Source: Tricholoma matsutake (Eukaryota; Basidiomycota; Agaricomycetes; Agaricales; Tricholomataceae). From it: DNA of 64,000 nucleotides. Made by a program: the position numbers and the translations under genes. Where the stretch lies: assembly GCA_026075535.2 (NCBI GenBank), contig AP026538.1:13586337-13650336 (forward strand), read 5' to 3'. The notes beneath the pieces are model-generated. The model saw only the letters and a program-made list of their open reading frames with translations. It did no database searches and was not told the origin of the DNA. How positions within the stretch are numbered: position 1 is the first letter of the stretch; every line of letters begins with the position of its first letter. Below are positions 1-10,380 of the stretch, one piece after another.

Positions 1-300
1 GACTCCTGGTTAAATCCCAGTGGAGTCCCAGTAGATTCCTGGTAGATTCCTGGTAGATTCCTGGTAGAGTCCTGGTAAATTCCTGGTACCAGAGTCCTGG
101 GGAATTCCAGGAATTCCTCCTGGAAGAGTGTAATTTACCAGGAATCAACCAGGAATCCTCCTGGAATGGGAAGAGCCAGGAATATATACTTGAGTCACAA
201 ATGGCTGGAACATTGGTTCCCAATAATCCTGGAGGATTCCTGGTCTTCCTGGCAGGAATGCCAGGATTCCTCCAGGATTCCTCCAGGAATACGTGGGGGA
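1..300. repeat. CCTGG-rich subterminal-type array, right end of a TIR element
   Basis: The stretch is made of short variants of CCTGGTAGATTCCTGG, CCAGGAATTCC and TCCTCCAGG, the same style of degenerate direct/inverted array that borders elements B, C and D further on. It stops at about 290-300 in GGAATACGTGGGGGAG, close to the end of element C (GGAATACGGGGGGGAG), right where copia RNase H coding sequence begins. Most likely this is the right end of a B-like element inserted into the copia pol gene; its left part lies outside the window. Confidence 0.5.
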
Positions 301-658
301 GGACGAAGACCTCGCATTGTCGACGATGGAGGCAGAATACATGGCAATGACTCATGCTGTCAAGGAGGCACTTTGGCTCCGATCTTTGATTGGGGAAATT
401 TTCAGGAAATTTACTGGCCCAATGACACTTTACGGAGATAATCAAGGTGCAATTGCACTTACTTGCGATCACCAGTACCATGCGCGCACAAAGCATATCG
501 ACATCCATTTCCATTTCATATGCTGGATTGTTGCTGAGGGAAAACTCAAACTTGTTTACTGCCCCATGGAGGATATGATTGCCAACACCCTTACAAAAGC
601 CCTCCCAAGCATGAAAGTCAAGCATTTTGCTTACTCACTCGGATTACGCAAGGATTGA
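293..658 (+). pseudogene. Ty1/copia RNase H, 3' end of pol (5' truncated)
   Basis: About 120 codons match the end of a copia polyprotein. The RNase H signature ALSTMEAEY (catalytic Glu) is followed by the YGDNQGAI motif (catalytic Asp), a RTKHIDIHFHF segment and the usual C-terminal tail ending at a TGA. RNase H removes the RNA strand of the RNA/DNA hybrid during reverse transcription. The N-terminal two thirds of RNase H and everything upstream are missing, cut off by the CCTGG array. A purine run (656-665) and an LTR-like TGTTGGAAC follow directly, as expected at the 3' end of a copia element. This is a different family from the copia at 21.0/58.7 kb: the downstream sequences differ. Confidence 0.8.
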
Positions 659-665
659 GGGGGAG

Positions 666-930
666 TGTTGGAACATGCAATCCATGGTAACATGTTTGTA
701 CATTTATTTAGTTATTTATAGGACACTTTCGTTCCTATGATCTCTTTCTTTATTACTGTACCCGCTGCACATTACAGTTTAGCCGTATCACTTATACCTC
801 ATAGTCATGGATATCTTCCCTCAGACTTTACCACTATCTTGAGTGGGCTGAGCTGAGGCAAGTATCCCTTTCTCTACATACTTGTGAATGTTATACTTAC
901 TATATTACCTGTAGTTGTGTACTTTACAGG
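666..930 (+). repeat. candidate 3' LTR of the first copia element
   Basis: It begins TGTTGGAACATGC immediately after the polypurine run GAGGGGGGAG that follows the copia stop codon. The sequence is AT-rich with a TATTTAGTTATTTATAG stretch. A plausible end is ACTTTACA near 928, but no second LTR copy or TSD is available, so the right border is a guess. Confidence 0.45.
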
Positions 931-976
931 TAATCTACAGACTTTACCACTATCTTGAGTGGGCTGAGCTGAGTCG
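818..976. repeat. direct duplication (about 38-nt unit spaced 121 nt)
   Basis: The segment beginning CAGACTTTACCACTATCTTG recurs almost exactly at 817-856 and 938-976, and GTGTACTTTACAG recurs three times (917, 933-945 region, 978). It lies at the end of the putative copia LTR and could be a small tandem duplication or a subterminal repeat. Confidence 0.6.
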
Positions 977-1538
977 TGTACTTTACAGACTACACTCACT
1001 CTTTCAGATGAATCAGAACCATATACCATGGCTGCCTGAAGGGCGGTATGCTGATCAGCATCATTTGCTACATCATCTTCACCTTGCCAAACCATGAGTG
1101 CCTCAGCATCGGCAGCGGCAGTGGGGACGGGATCGGTAGTGGGAAGGGGGATGGAATTAGAATTGGCATCAACAGCAGAGAGAGGATCGGCATTGGCAAC
1201 AGGGACTGAAGCAATGGGAGTGGGGACAGGAACAACGGGAGTGGTCCCAGCATTGAACACATTGGATTCAGTATCTGAAAATATAGGCCAGCATTGTGAC
1301 CAGTAATGGTGGGTGGTTGACTGTAGGCAGAGACAACTGTTGGGAGACTTGGTGCATCTGACCACTCCTTCTTTTGCTCTGTGCCATCAGGTAGAGACCC
1401 TGCATACCCAGAATGCTATGCCTTTCCCTTGCCCTTGGTGGCCTGATTGATTGCTAAAACCTCATTCTCTGCAATATCAATGCCCCAGGTCCACTTGTAG
1501 GAGGTTGGGGGAAGGGCCTTCAGGTGCTCAAGTTCAGC
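874..1538 (-). other. low-complexity Ala/Val/Pro-rich coding-like remnant
   Basis: On the minus strand an ORF of about 160 codons is rich in A, V, P and D (VPTPIASVPVANAD-type phrases). This is the same compositional style as the acidic/AVP insert of the KDZ-like protein at 13.8 kb and the ATPISAMATV repeats at 17 kb. I see no catalytic domain. It lies downstream of the ORF remnant at 1539-1877 and may be the tail of the same decayed gene. Function not recognised. Confidence 0.25.
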
Positions 1539-1877
1539 CTATGCATGTGCAGAGACCAGTTCCGATTGTCTTCTTATGGCCGACCATCTCCCAGTGTATC
1601 CATGGTTGTTTTTTGATGCTGGTGCCACTGCCAGTGCTGCTGCCATTGTTAACTTATGTGGTTTGGACTGAAGCTCCTTGAGCAGGGCTAGCTCATGAAG
1701 CTGTTGGAACCCTGCTGCTTGCCTGACATTTGCATTCATTGCAGCCTCTGCTGATGATTCGTGGCCATCTATGAAGTCCCACATCCCATGTGCTTCATTG
1801 AACAAATCCCCAATGAGAGCCTGCAGGTTGATGCAAGATTGGCAGTTGGCTCGGCCATCGGCAGCATTGTCTGCTGG
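1539..1877 (-). pseudogene. 3' part of an ORF split by element B (unrecognised protein)
   Basis: The minus-strand frame reads NAADGRANCQSC... for about 110 codons. It joins in frame to the minus-strand ORF ending at 10605 if element B and one copy of its 8-bp TSD (TCTGCTGG) are removed, so both pieces were one exon. The piece has no motif I can name. By position it is downstream, on the same strand, of the KDZ transposase pieces at 11.1-14.9 kb and could be the C-terminus of that protein, but I do not recognise conserved KDZ C-terminal blocks. The stretch is otherwise helical-looking and free of stops. Confidence 0.45.
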
Positions 1878-2060
1878 GAGGTCTTTACACTCCCCCCCCA
1901 ATCCGAGCAGACTCTGCTTGGACTCCGCTCAGACTCAACTAGAAATTTGTTGGCTGAGACACCTGCCAAATTAGTAGGTCCAGTCCGAGCAGACTCCTAG
2001 TATAGTCCTAGCATCTGATCAGACAGTCCTAGCTGCGTCCGTTTGGACAATCCTAGGACA
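1878..2060. repeat. Element B left TIR and subterminal array
   Basis: The TIR is followed by repeats of the type CCGAGCAGACTCTGCTTGG, GGTCCAGTCCGAGCAGACTCC and TCCTAGGACAGTCCTAGC. They are inverted with respect to the array at 10480-10604. Dense short repeats next to TIRs are typical of transposase-binding subterminal regions. Confidence 0.65.
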
Positions 2061-2102
2061 GTCCTAGCATTCAATGTGTTTGCAGTTACTTATTTATAAA
2101 TA

Positions 2103-2190
2103 GAAAATGTAATTAATGGTAGGGATTTGAACCCTCACTTTGACATAGCTTACATAATGAAGTGAATGAGCCTAACCTTTACACTACAAT
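2103..2190 (-). other. tRNA-like module 1 (Pol III A box / B box), B left end
   Basis: Read on the minus strand: A-box-like TAGTGTAAAGGTTAGG, then about 45 nt later B box GGTTCAAATCC inside a short T-arm (GGG...CCC). An ATTTTC run lies about 15 nt downstream. The module points toward the left TIR. Harbinger inserted just upstream of the A box at 2191. No convincing acceptor stem or anticodon, so it is a tRNA relic or a SINE-like promoter, not a tRNA gene. Confidence 0.5.
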
Positions 2191-2306
2191 AGGGGCACTC
2201 AATTATTAAGTTCAGAAAGTTCATTCACTTTAGTTCATCAATATATTACTGTTTTTGGTACAAAGTTGGAACTCCGCTATGCTGCAATCGATGAGATATC
2301 GCCTGT

Positions 2307-3836
2307 ATGCTATGCAGGGATCTGTGGCCACTACATGACAAAATGGTGAAGAAAACTAAGGTGCAACACCAGGCTGAGTACCTTAAGTATGCCAACAATA
2401 TCTTTGAATATGCTGTTGCCCTTGACGATGATGATGATGACATCCCACTTGATGGTGAAGATTTTGGTTCAACTTCGGACTTGGATAATGATCTTAGTGA
2501 AGTCCTAGAACTCTCAGCATTCCAGTGGACACAAATAGCGCTTGCATTGTCAGGAGATGGCAGCCGTGGTCCATACAATCAATTCCCAAAGTCATCCGAT
2601 TTTTTTGCCATATCTCTGCAAGCACCAGAACAATATTTCTGCTGCATGTTTTGCTAAGAATATACATCCATGTATCAATATAATCCAATGCAAATAAATT
2701 GTAGGATTGGCAGGGGCATGTTTGATCATCTTGTTTATTCCCTTGCACCCAATCCTATCTTCCATTCCCCCTGGAAGAAGCAACATCATGTCAAGTTTGA
2801 ACTTGCAGCATTTCTTGTTTGCTATGGTCAAAAAGGTTCAGATACTCTTGATGTTGCCGCAAAGCTCTCAATAGGTCATGGAACTGTGCACAACTATTGC
2901 AAGAGAGTCTCTCGAGCTATACATGCAGTTGGGCCTCGGCATCTTAACTGGGGGAATCAAGAACAGAGAGCAGCTGTCTCAAGTGCCATTGAAGCAAAGT
3001 CTGGTTTCCCCAAGTGTTTGGGCAGTGGTGATGGCTCACAGATTTGTTTTGGTGAGTTACCATTAGTAGATGGTGAACAGTTTTGAAGCCGTAAGAAATT
3101 TATAAGTGTGAGGACTCTTATTTTTGGTTGTGTGTGGATACTAATGTCATCTCATGTCAAGACCAACATTCAAATGACTGTTGACCATGAAAGAAGATTT
3201 ACATCATATGAGCTTGGCTGGCCAGGTGCTGTCACAGACATCAAAATCTTCAAGAACTCTCACTTATGGATGAATTGCCGGGAATATTTCAAGACTGGGG
3301 AATATATTCTTGTTGACAAAGGCAAGTCAGACATCACATTACTTGCAGTGTGTCATGGAAACTAACATCCAACAGGATATATCTCAAGTCCATATACTCT
3401 TCAGCCATTTGACGAAACTGAAGTCAGGTGCTCTGATCAACCAACTCAGAAGCAGATGAGAGCATTCAACAAGCATCTGTCAGGTGTCCGTATTGAAGTT
3501 GAGCATGCATTTGGGATGCTTAAAGGGCAATTTTGATCATTGAAGGAGATGGGTCCTCACACTGACATCCAAGAGATGTACAAAGCTATTGAAGCTCTTC
3601 TCATTCTGCACAACATGTGTATTGACTATGGTGACAAGCCAGATGATGACTGGGAGATTGATACCACAGATGTTTCAGACAAGGAGGGATCAGTTGAACA
3701 TGATGAGGATCCCAATGCAATGATAGTTGAAAATGGGCAGAGCATACCAGCATGGGAGACTGATGCATGGCTGAAAAGACAAGGGTGTGCAAAACGAATG
3801 ATTATTTTCAATGACCTTTTCCCTGGAGCTGACTAG
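2307..3836 (+). pseudogene. PIF/Harbinger transposase (DDE_Tnp_4 type) with four stops
   Basis: A single reading frame runs the full length and shows the nuclease core of PIF/Harbinger transposases: LGSGDGSQI (first Asp), SRKKF and a GWPGAVTDIKIFKNS block, ILVDKGKSDI (second Asp), and IEVEHAFGMLKGQF (Glu), then a LILHNMCIDYGD C-terminal motif. The protein would cut and paste the element through its TIRs. The N-terminal part (about 115 codons, acidic with a DDDDDD run) is followed by a helix-turn-helix-like segment (AAKLSIGHGTVHNYCKRV). Four in-frame stops (2655, 3084, 3363, 3534) are all one C-to-T change from CAA or CGA. One falls in the RK motif and one right after the Glu block, so the copy is dead. 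The start is uncertain. Confidence 0.85.
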
Positions 3837-3909
3837 GTTGGGTATAGGGGTATACTATATGGGTAATATGTATTAGTAGCTGCCATAGGTCAAATAAATG
3901 ATATGTAAA

Positions 3910-5514
3910 TCAAGACATTAATTCAAAAAGAAGGTCGTTTGCTTTTGCCTTTACCTCATTACTCACATGGTCCATCGCCAGTATCTGCTTTGCAATGTCA
4001 AACTTACGTTGAGCTTCCTCACCTGCCTGCTGCAAGCTCATCCATTTGATCTTCATCTCTTCAGCATTAGCTTTGAGCTCAAAAAGTTGATCCAAAGCTG
4101 AGAGGGAGTTGCGGGAGTTTTCCTTAAAACCTTTTGCACCCACATGCTTTGGTTCAGAGACTTTTCGAGACCCAGCATTCACCTTCAAAGCTTTGGAAGC
4201 CTTGGAAGGTTTTGAGGACTTCTGTTTCAAGGACTGATGGGATTGGTGATTGGGGGAACTGGCCTTTGAACCAGAACAAGAGGACTCTTCATTGTCAGAC
4301 TCAGAATCCACAACAGTCGGTTCACCATCCGAAAGTGGAGCACATGAATTGTGAACAACAGGGCGAGTGACCTTTGAACTTTTCCCCATCCTAGATATGC
4401 ACATATCAGAGTCCAGGACATGCCAAAGAAGGTGGTGGGACTCACCAATCAGCAAATAGATCGTACCAACCATTACTCTGCCATTTATGGTATGTCTTCA
4501 AGGTCAAACCACCTATTGCAACAAGCAAGGGAAATCTTCTTTTCCATGGGATCTTCATCGTCACCTGAGTTCTCATCCCCATCTCCTCCCCCTCCAGTAA
4601 ATCCTTCAAGTGCCAAAATGTAGGTGAAAGTATCATAAGCACAAATATACTGTCCTTTGATTGCCTCCAGACTATATTTTCCTTTGAAAAGAACTTTCGA
4701 GGTCTGGAACAGTATCGGAACATGATATATCACAGGAATGGATAGAGAACCTGACCTTCTTGTGAGCGTACGTCGCATTGTTCTTCAACTTCTCAAATAT
4801 TTCATCTGACTCAGGTTTCAAATAGTACTCAAACAACATAGTGCATTCATCATCAGTCCACCTCATGTTTGCAAAGACCTCATCATCCTCAATGATCTCA
4901 ATTTTATCTGCTGTGTTATTCCCTTTACCATCTACTGTGCTCCGATCTTCCATCTCTTTCGCAGGATCATCGCTCTTAGCAACAGAACCTCGACCAGCTC
5001 CACCCTGACCAGCTCCTTGTCCTCCATGACTACCCCGCCCTCCTCAGCTTCTAGGCCCACCACCACGAGCACACTTCTTTGGCTTCTGGGGGGAAAGTGA
5101 ATGATCACATTTGCTGATGTTTGGTAGCGATGGAGGCAGTGGTGTCACAGTGCGAGTGTGGGGTATGACTTGTCCATGCTGGATATGTTGAGGAACTTGA
5201 AAGTAGCCCGGGTCATGGTGAGGTGACCATTGATTTGGGTTCCCGTAGTTGACAGGTGTTGGAGGCGGATACTGTGGCCCAAAGGCCTGTGAAATGGGGT
5301 GAGGACCGTGAGGTGTCACGGGGAAATGGTATCCATATGGGGGTGGGAGTGGTTGTCTGGCATTGGCCTGCAGAACTGGCTGATGTGTGCGGACCGGAGT
5401 AATGGGCATGTCATTATGATCTTCTGCGTATAGATGCTCATCTTCTGCAAAAGGAAAGTGAGGTGTCGCATTGATGGCTAGATTAGCCAAATCCATCTGA
5501 ACTGTCATTAGCAT
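3910..5514 (-). pseudogene. Harbinger-associated SANT/Myb-like DNA-binding protein
   Basis: On the minus strand, convergent with the transposase gene. The order is: a proline/histidine-rich N-terminus (5514-5044), a Gly-rich linker, a SANT-like segment near 4870-4770 (RWTDDECTMLFEYYLKPES), a Ser/Lys-rich linker, and a C-terminal amphipathic helix (ALDQLFELKANAEEMKIKW) ending at 3910. Two-gene Harbinger elements encode such a Myb/SANT protein, which helps import and target the transposase. The reading frame is interrupted by a TGA near 5050 and by one or more introns or frameshifts between 4470 and 4770. The last intron could be real; the TGA looks like decay. Confidence 0.65.
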
Positions 5515-5841
5515 TGGTCTACAGCATAGGCCATGAGCAACAACTCACCAAGGACTGGTTGTTACGGTTATCAGGAGTAGCCAAAGTGGCATTGTAAAGA
5601 CCGTGAGGGTTGTTATTATTCCTGCGAAAATATGTTAGCTTCAGGTAGTGAGTCTCCAATGCAAAAAGCAAATACATTTGCAGTATGTTATGATGCTCAT
5701 CGACACGAGCCACAGTGAGCATTGCTCAAACATTTTCCTGACGCTTCCACACCGGAGTTCCAACTTTGTACCAAAAATAGTAATATATTAATGAACTAAA
5801 GTGAACGAACTTTCTGAACTTAAGAATTGAGCGCCCCTAAT

Positions 5842-7140
5842 ACTTAGCTTTTCTCTCTTGGAAAAGCAATGCTGTACATACAACACCCGGTGGCTGTGTA
5901 TTACAAAGCACACAGCCGCGTCATCAACACATCACTACTGTCAAGTTGCAACAACGCCGCCTCCTCCTACCTTGCAAACCAAAGACAGAAGCAGGGCCCA
6001 AATGATGTTATCGTTGTTTGGGCCACTAGTAAGTATTTTTTTAAATGTTCTTTGTTGTTTTGCTTAACTAACTCATTATTCATTAGTGATAGGTTTGATT
6101 ATAACGACAACATGATGGGACGAGATGACTGGATGACAGGACAATGGGACGACGACAGGACGAGATGACAACTGGATGAGACGACTGGACAACGAGACAA
6201 TGAGACAACAAGACAACAAGATGAGACAACAACGATGAACAAGGAGCAGCAGCAAATGACAAGAAAAGGCCCAAGAGATGTCCATCGATGTCTCTTGGGC
6301 CACAAGTAAGTTTTTTCTTTCTTTTCTCATTCCTTTCCTTCTTTACTAACAAACTTTTTTAGGTACTAATTTAAACTATTGATAGCAAAGACAACAAGAT
6401 GGCAGGGGCCAACAAAACAGACAATGGGGATGATAGGAAGGGACAGCAGGAGGAATGAGAAGGCCAACGACCAGCACCAGCAACCACCGTTGCGAGCCCC
6501 TGCTCGCAAGGTGGATTGCTGGTGCTCAACAATGAACCAGCAACGACGGGAGGGGAGGGACAACAACAACAGTGGACAACAACAGTGGACAACAACAACA
6601 ACAGGGGACAGCGACGGGGACAGCGACAGGGACAGCGATGACGACAGGGGACAACGATGATGAGGGGGGAGGAGACGAGAGGGGGGGAGAATGACCACAA
6701 CAATGGGTTGACAACGGAGACAAGAGGGGGGGAGAATGACCACGACAATGGGTCGACAACGGAGATGAGAGGGGGGGACAATGACAACGGAACACACCAC
6801 CTGCCCCCAGCCTCACGAGCAACTGCTCATGGGGTGGACCGCAGGTGGAATAATGACGAGGCCCACCAAGCACCCTGGAGACGAAAAGGGGGGAATGACA
6901 ACAAGAGGGGGAATGACAACAGGAGGGGGAACGACAACAGGAGGGGGAATGACAACAGGAGGGGGAACGACAACAGGAGGGGGAACGACAACAGGAGGGG
7001 GAACGACAATGGAAAGGGGAGGGGGGAACGACAAAGGGAAATGACAAAGGGGAGAGGGGAGCGACAACAGAGGAATGACGATGAGGGGGGGACTTTTTGT
7101 ATTTTTTGTCCTTTGATATATATAGTTATTATATTCAATT
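5842..7140 (+). other. Element B interior: two spliced palindromic exons and low-complexity tail
   Basis: Exon 1 reads to GTTTGGGCCACTA, directly followed by a GTAAGT donor (6029). The intron contains CTAAC and ends at an AG near 6092, and the next exon begins GTTTGATTATAAC. A second unit repeats this: GGCCCAAGAGATGTCCATCG, palindrome, donor GTAAGT at 6306, acceptor TTTTTTAG at 6362. Each exon end is a near-perfect palindrome of GGGCCCAAA type touching the splice donor. Downstream is purine-rich sequence with two copies of the GAGCAxxTGCTC palindrome (about 6489-6511 and 6811-6834). Equivalent units occur in C, D, E and at 32.8 kb. The conceptual peptide GPNDVIVVWA has counterparts in C and D. 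I cannot assign a protein family. Confidence 0.45.
6880..7060 (+). repeat. 18-bp minisatellite GGGGGAAYGACAACAGGA
   Basis: Seven or more head-to-tail copies with C/T variation at one position. The plus strand is G-rich and could form G-quadruplexes. The proline-rich minus-strand ORFs over this region are by-products of the repeat. Confidence 0.85.
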
Positions 7141-8284
7141 AAACTATTCATAAAAGATACCCCAAAGAAATCAGTAGTTTGGATATCTGTGAAGGTCTGT
7201 AATGAGGTCAGTAAGGTTTTGTAATGAGGTCAGTAAAGTTTTTGAGGTCAATAAAGCTTTGTAATGAGGTCAGTAAAGTTTTGTAACAAGGTCAATAAAG
7301 TTTTGTAATGAGGTCAGTAAAGTTTTGTAATGAGGTCAGTAATGAGGTCAACAACATTTTGTAGTGAGGTCAGCAAAAGTTTGTAATGAGTTCAGTGAAA
7401 TTTTGTAATGAGGTCAGTAAAAGTTTGTAATGGTATGATGTTAGTAACAGTTTGTAATCAAGTCAGTAAAAGTATGTAAATAAGGTCAGTCAATGTGTGA
7501 AATGAGGTCAGTAAAAGTTTATAATCAAGTTGGCAAAGCTTGTAAACCAGTCAGTACAAGTTTGCAGTGACTTCGTGCACGCGATATAGTGGACACCTAC
7601 TTTCACGCCTCGCAGTATCCGCACACAACACAACCAAACAACTCACACTGCCAACTGTATGAGACATACTAATGGCTCATTCATTCACACATGTCATTTT
7701 TGTAAGTCTTGCATCATTAAATGGGTAAATGACAAATTAATGTTTATATTCAAAGGTTAATACTGTGGCATTTGGTAAGCTTAAATGTGAGATCAACCTG
7801 ATGACCTATTGCAAGTTAAGTAATGACTTTTGTAAGTCATTTTTTAGTCAACATATTTATAGTACTAAGTCAATCATTAGAAGCATGTTACTGACTTCAA
7901 TATGAACCACTACAAACTTGTTCACTGCTTTGTTACAAACCTTTATTGACCTTGGCATAAACTATTACAAAAATGTTATTGACTTTAATACAAGCCATTA
8001 CAAATTTGTTTACTGACTTTGTTACGCTTGGTGTAAACTAGTAAACTTTGCACTCCCCCCCGTATTCCTATCGGAGTCCTAGGAGTCTGTGTTTTCCAAT
8101 AAGAGTCCGATCAGAATCCTACTAGTCCAACACTAGTCCTAGGAGTCCGATCGGAATGTATCTTGATGACCATGTACTTTTATTTCCAAGAAATTCCTAG
8201 TAAATTCTGAGTAAAGTCCTATGCAATTCCAACAGGTAGTAGTTGGAATACCACACCATTTCGGAAGACTTAACTTGGTGAAAG

Positions 8285-8395
8285 TGCTTACAAAATAAAT
8301 GGGCAGAGCAGGAATTGAACCCCAGACCTTGGTATATAAGTGACATGACTACCAAACAAGTGCTGAACCAGTTGAGCCACAGGAGCATTAATAAA
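8285..8395 (-). other. tRNA-like module 2, element C left end
   Basis: Minus strand: CTCCTGTGGCTCAACTGG (A box), about 45 nt, then GGGGTTCAATTCCTGC (B box in a T-arm), then ATTTTG. It is nearly the same as module 6 in element D (CTCCTGTGGCTCAAGTGG ... GTTCAATTCCTGC). It points toward the left TIR of C. No acceptor stem that pairs well. Confidence 0.6.
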
Positions 8396-9027
8396 TATGT
8401 AATATAAAGTCCATTTAAAGCACTTAGGATTAGTTCACTTATTTTTAACCTCTCTCACAAGAGCTCGAAAAAAAATTGTTGAGCCCTTGCATCTTCGCGA
8501 GGGAGGACATAACTAATATAGATTTTTTTTAAAAACCCCACGCAAACGCGGGGGGGAGAATTAATTATACTATTTAATTATACTATTTTAAATTCTACAA
8601 AAAAAACCCACCCCCCCACAAAATGGGGGGGAGGGGGTGGTGGTGTGTCATGTCGGCTGTCTTGTTAGCCCTGTCCCATCGTTTCCCCTCCCTCTCATCT
8701 CCGTTGTGTCTCGCCTCTCTCACCTCACCTCCCCGTGGCTTCCTTCCCCTCCCTCCTCTCCCCTCCCTCCTCTTCTGGTCGTCATCTCCCTTTCCCCTTG
8801 TCGTTTCATCCCCCCCCCCCCTTGTCACCCTCATAGTTCATCCCCCTTGTCATCTGCACCCACGAACCACCCTACGAGCAGCAGCTCATAGGTGTGGGGT
8901 GGGTGCATTGTTGGTTCATCAGTGACGTGGCACGAGGGGAGGGGTCGTGTGGTGCTTACCGGGTGGGTATTCCCCTTCTGGGGTCTCCTGGTGTTGCTCC
9001 CCATGCTCCTGACCACGATTGATACCT

Positions 9028-9438
9028 TCACATCCCATTTTGATGGGGAGGAGGGGGGTTGCCAGTGGCATCATTGGGTGTGGGTTGGCTTGCATCGGTC
9101 TGTTGGTCCCCATGTAGATTAGAACCTAGAAACAAAACAAATGAATTAGTTAGTTTACAAAAGTAAGAAACGAATGAAAAAAAAAACTTACTATGGGCCC
9201 AAACAATGATTGCGTCGTTTGGGCGTCGTTTGGGCCGTGTGGCATCGAAACTGGTCATTTCCGGTCTTGGGGGCTCGTCTAGAGATGGGGGTGGAGTGGG
9301 AGTGGTGGGAGTTGCTGGGTTGAGGTGGTTGAGGTGGGAGGGATGGAAGTGGTGTGCTTGTCGTTGTTGGTGGTGGTGGTGGGAGTGATGAGCTGGCAGG
9401 TGTGATGACACGGCTATGTGCTTTGTCATCACACCCAT
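9028..9438 (-). other. small spliced His/Pro-rich ORF in element C
   Basis: Starting MTKHIAVSSHLPAHH, the minus-strand ORF runs through His/Pro-rich sequence to RPNDAIIVWA, where the DNA is a GGGCCCAAAC palindrome followed by a GTAAGT donor (9191 downward). An intron of about 65 nt ends TTTCTAG near 9126 and the next exon begins GTTCTAATCT. Element D has the counterpart MTKHIAASSNVPAHH on its minus strand (48950 downward) and B has a diverged version on the plus strand. Conservation of both the start and the VWA end argues for a transcribed unit of this element family. No known domain; function unknown. Confidence 0.35.
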
Positions 9439-9474
9439 GGGAATGGTATGTAGTGTAGTATAATCACTTACCTG

Positions 9475-9565
9475 TACTGGCTGCTTAGCCTAATGGTATT
9501 ATTGTTGGTTTAGGCTTACATAATCTTCTGTAATGTCAAGTGTTCAATTCTCGTGTGTGCATTTA
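9475..9565 (+). other. tRNA-like module 3, element C right end
   Basis: TTAGCCTAATGGTATTATTG (A-box part), about 45 nt, then GTGTTCAATTCTCG (B-box part), then CATTTAATTTTTC as a T-run. It points to the right TIR. Weaker than modules 2 and 6. Confidence 0.45.
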
Positions 9566-10109
9566 ATTTTTCATACTATATTTACTAAGCAAGGCTGCTT
9601 TCATTCCTATCGGAATCCTATGTTGTCTGATGTCTTAGCATAACTTCGGACTAGTCCTATGTGATTTCTATGATCGGAAATTCCTAGGAAATTCCGATAG
9701 TCCGATCGGAATCTGATCGGACTACATCGGACTGGACTAGGACTAAATGTGCCATTTCATGTCAATTTGGCTGGTGAAAATGACATCGGAATATGGTTGG
9801 ATTCTGATCGGAGTCCGATCTGAATCATCGGAATCATCGGATTCCTATAGGAATACGGGGGGGAGTGTAAAGACCTTGTAAACTATTACAAACATATTAT
9901 TGACTTCAATACAAACAAACTATTACAGACTTGGTTACTGACTTTGTTGCAAACCTTTACCGACCTTGGTATAAACTATTACAAACATAGTATTGACTTC
10001 AATACAAACCATTACAGACTTGTTTACTGACTTTGGTATAAACTATTACAAAATGTTGTTGACTTCGATACAAACCATTACTGATCTTGGTATAAACCAT
10101 TACAAATAT

Positions 10110-10280
10110 GATTTTTATAATTGATAGGTATGGCCCCCTCCCCTTGAGCTTGCGAGGGGAGGGCTTAGTATTATACATATTAATTACCCCTCACACAGAT
10201 GCAAGGGGGTGAATTTAATAATCTATTCATGATATATAAAAAATTAGATTTCAGTAATAAATAGATATAATGTATATAAC
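10110..10280. other. C/G-rich hairpins of element B
   Basis: Two stem-loops, CCTCCCCTTGAGCTTGCGAG GGGAGG and CCCCTCACACAGATGCAAGG GGG, match the pattern seen at 8470-8640 and 47830-47990 (CCCYTCNCANNATGCGNGGGG). No ORF is here. Confidence 0.5.
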
Positions 10281-10380
10281 TTTAAATGACTACTTGGCTT
10301 AAGTGGTGGAGTGTGCATGTTTCATCGGCATGTGATTGCTAGTCCAGAAGGCTGTTGGTTCAATTCCTGCTGTGCACACA
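10280..10380 (+). other. tRNA-like module 4, element B right end
   Basis: CTTGGCTTAAGTGGTGGAGT (A-box part), then GTTGGTTCAATTCCTGC (B box and T-arm), followed by CACACATCATTTTG with a T4 run. It points to the right TIR. Variable region of about 45 nt; no clear anticodon stem. Confidence 0.55.

Larger units (their letters stand above)
2188..5841. mobile_element. PIF/Harbinger DNA transposon with TIRs of about 85 bp
   Basis: The element proper spans 2191-5838. The left end AGGGGCACTCAATTATTAAG matches the complement of the right end AGGGGCGCTCAATTCTTAAG, and similarity extends for about 85 nt to GTTGGAACTCCG. The flanks are AAT on both sides (2188-2190, 5839-5841), a 3-bp duplication as in PIF/Harbinger. 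It carries the two genes typical of this superfamily: a DDE transposase (plus) and a SANT/Myb-like protein (minus). It sits inside element B, just upstream of tRNA-like module 1. Both genes are broken. Confidence 0.85.
8033..9885. mobile_element. Element C: 1.84-kb TIR element with perfect 8-bp TSD
   Basis: The element spans 8041-9877. Left end GTAAACTTTGCACTCCCCCC, complement of right end AAGGTCTTTACACTCCCCCC; both continue GTATTCCTAT. TSD GTAAACTA lies at 8033-8040 and 9878-9885. Subterminal arrays of CCTAGGAGTCCGATCGGAAT type occupy 8060-8230 and 9605-9860. Just inside are outward tRNA-like modules (8290-8395 minus, 9478-9565 plus), then C/G-rich hairpins (8535-8640), one GAGCAGCAGCTC palindrome (8871-8892) and a spliced minus-strand ORF. 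It is inserted in the inverted half of element F. No transposase is present, so C is a non-autonomous relative of B. Confidence 0.8.
7165..10110. mobile_element. Element F: long inverted arrays of a 22-nt repeat, split by element C
   Basis: The left array (7190-7570) holds about 15 copies of TTTTGTAATGAGGTCAGTAAAG. After a unique-looking centre (7570-7850) the same unit returns in reverse complement (ACTGACTTTGTTACAAACC type) at 7855-8040 and continues at 9886-10105 on the far side of element C. Without C the element is about 1.1 kb and would fold back on itself, as in foldback elements. Outer borders are not sharp and I could not confirm a TSD. No ORF was found. Confidence 0.5.

Noticed and set aside
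6300..7150. Several Ser/Val/Pro-rich ORFs on the minus strand
   Set aside because: Shadows of purine-rich simple repeats (GGGGGAACGACAACAGGA); no complexity or motif.
7180..7570. CRISPR-like array of 22-nt repeats
   Set aside because: The units are contiguous and degenerate with no unique spacers, occur again in inverted orientation, and the genome is eukaryotic.
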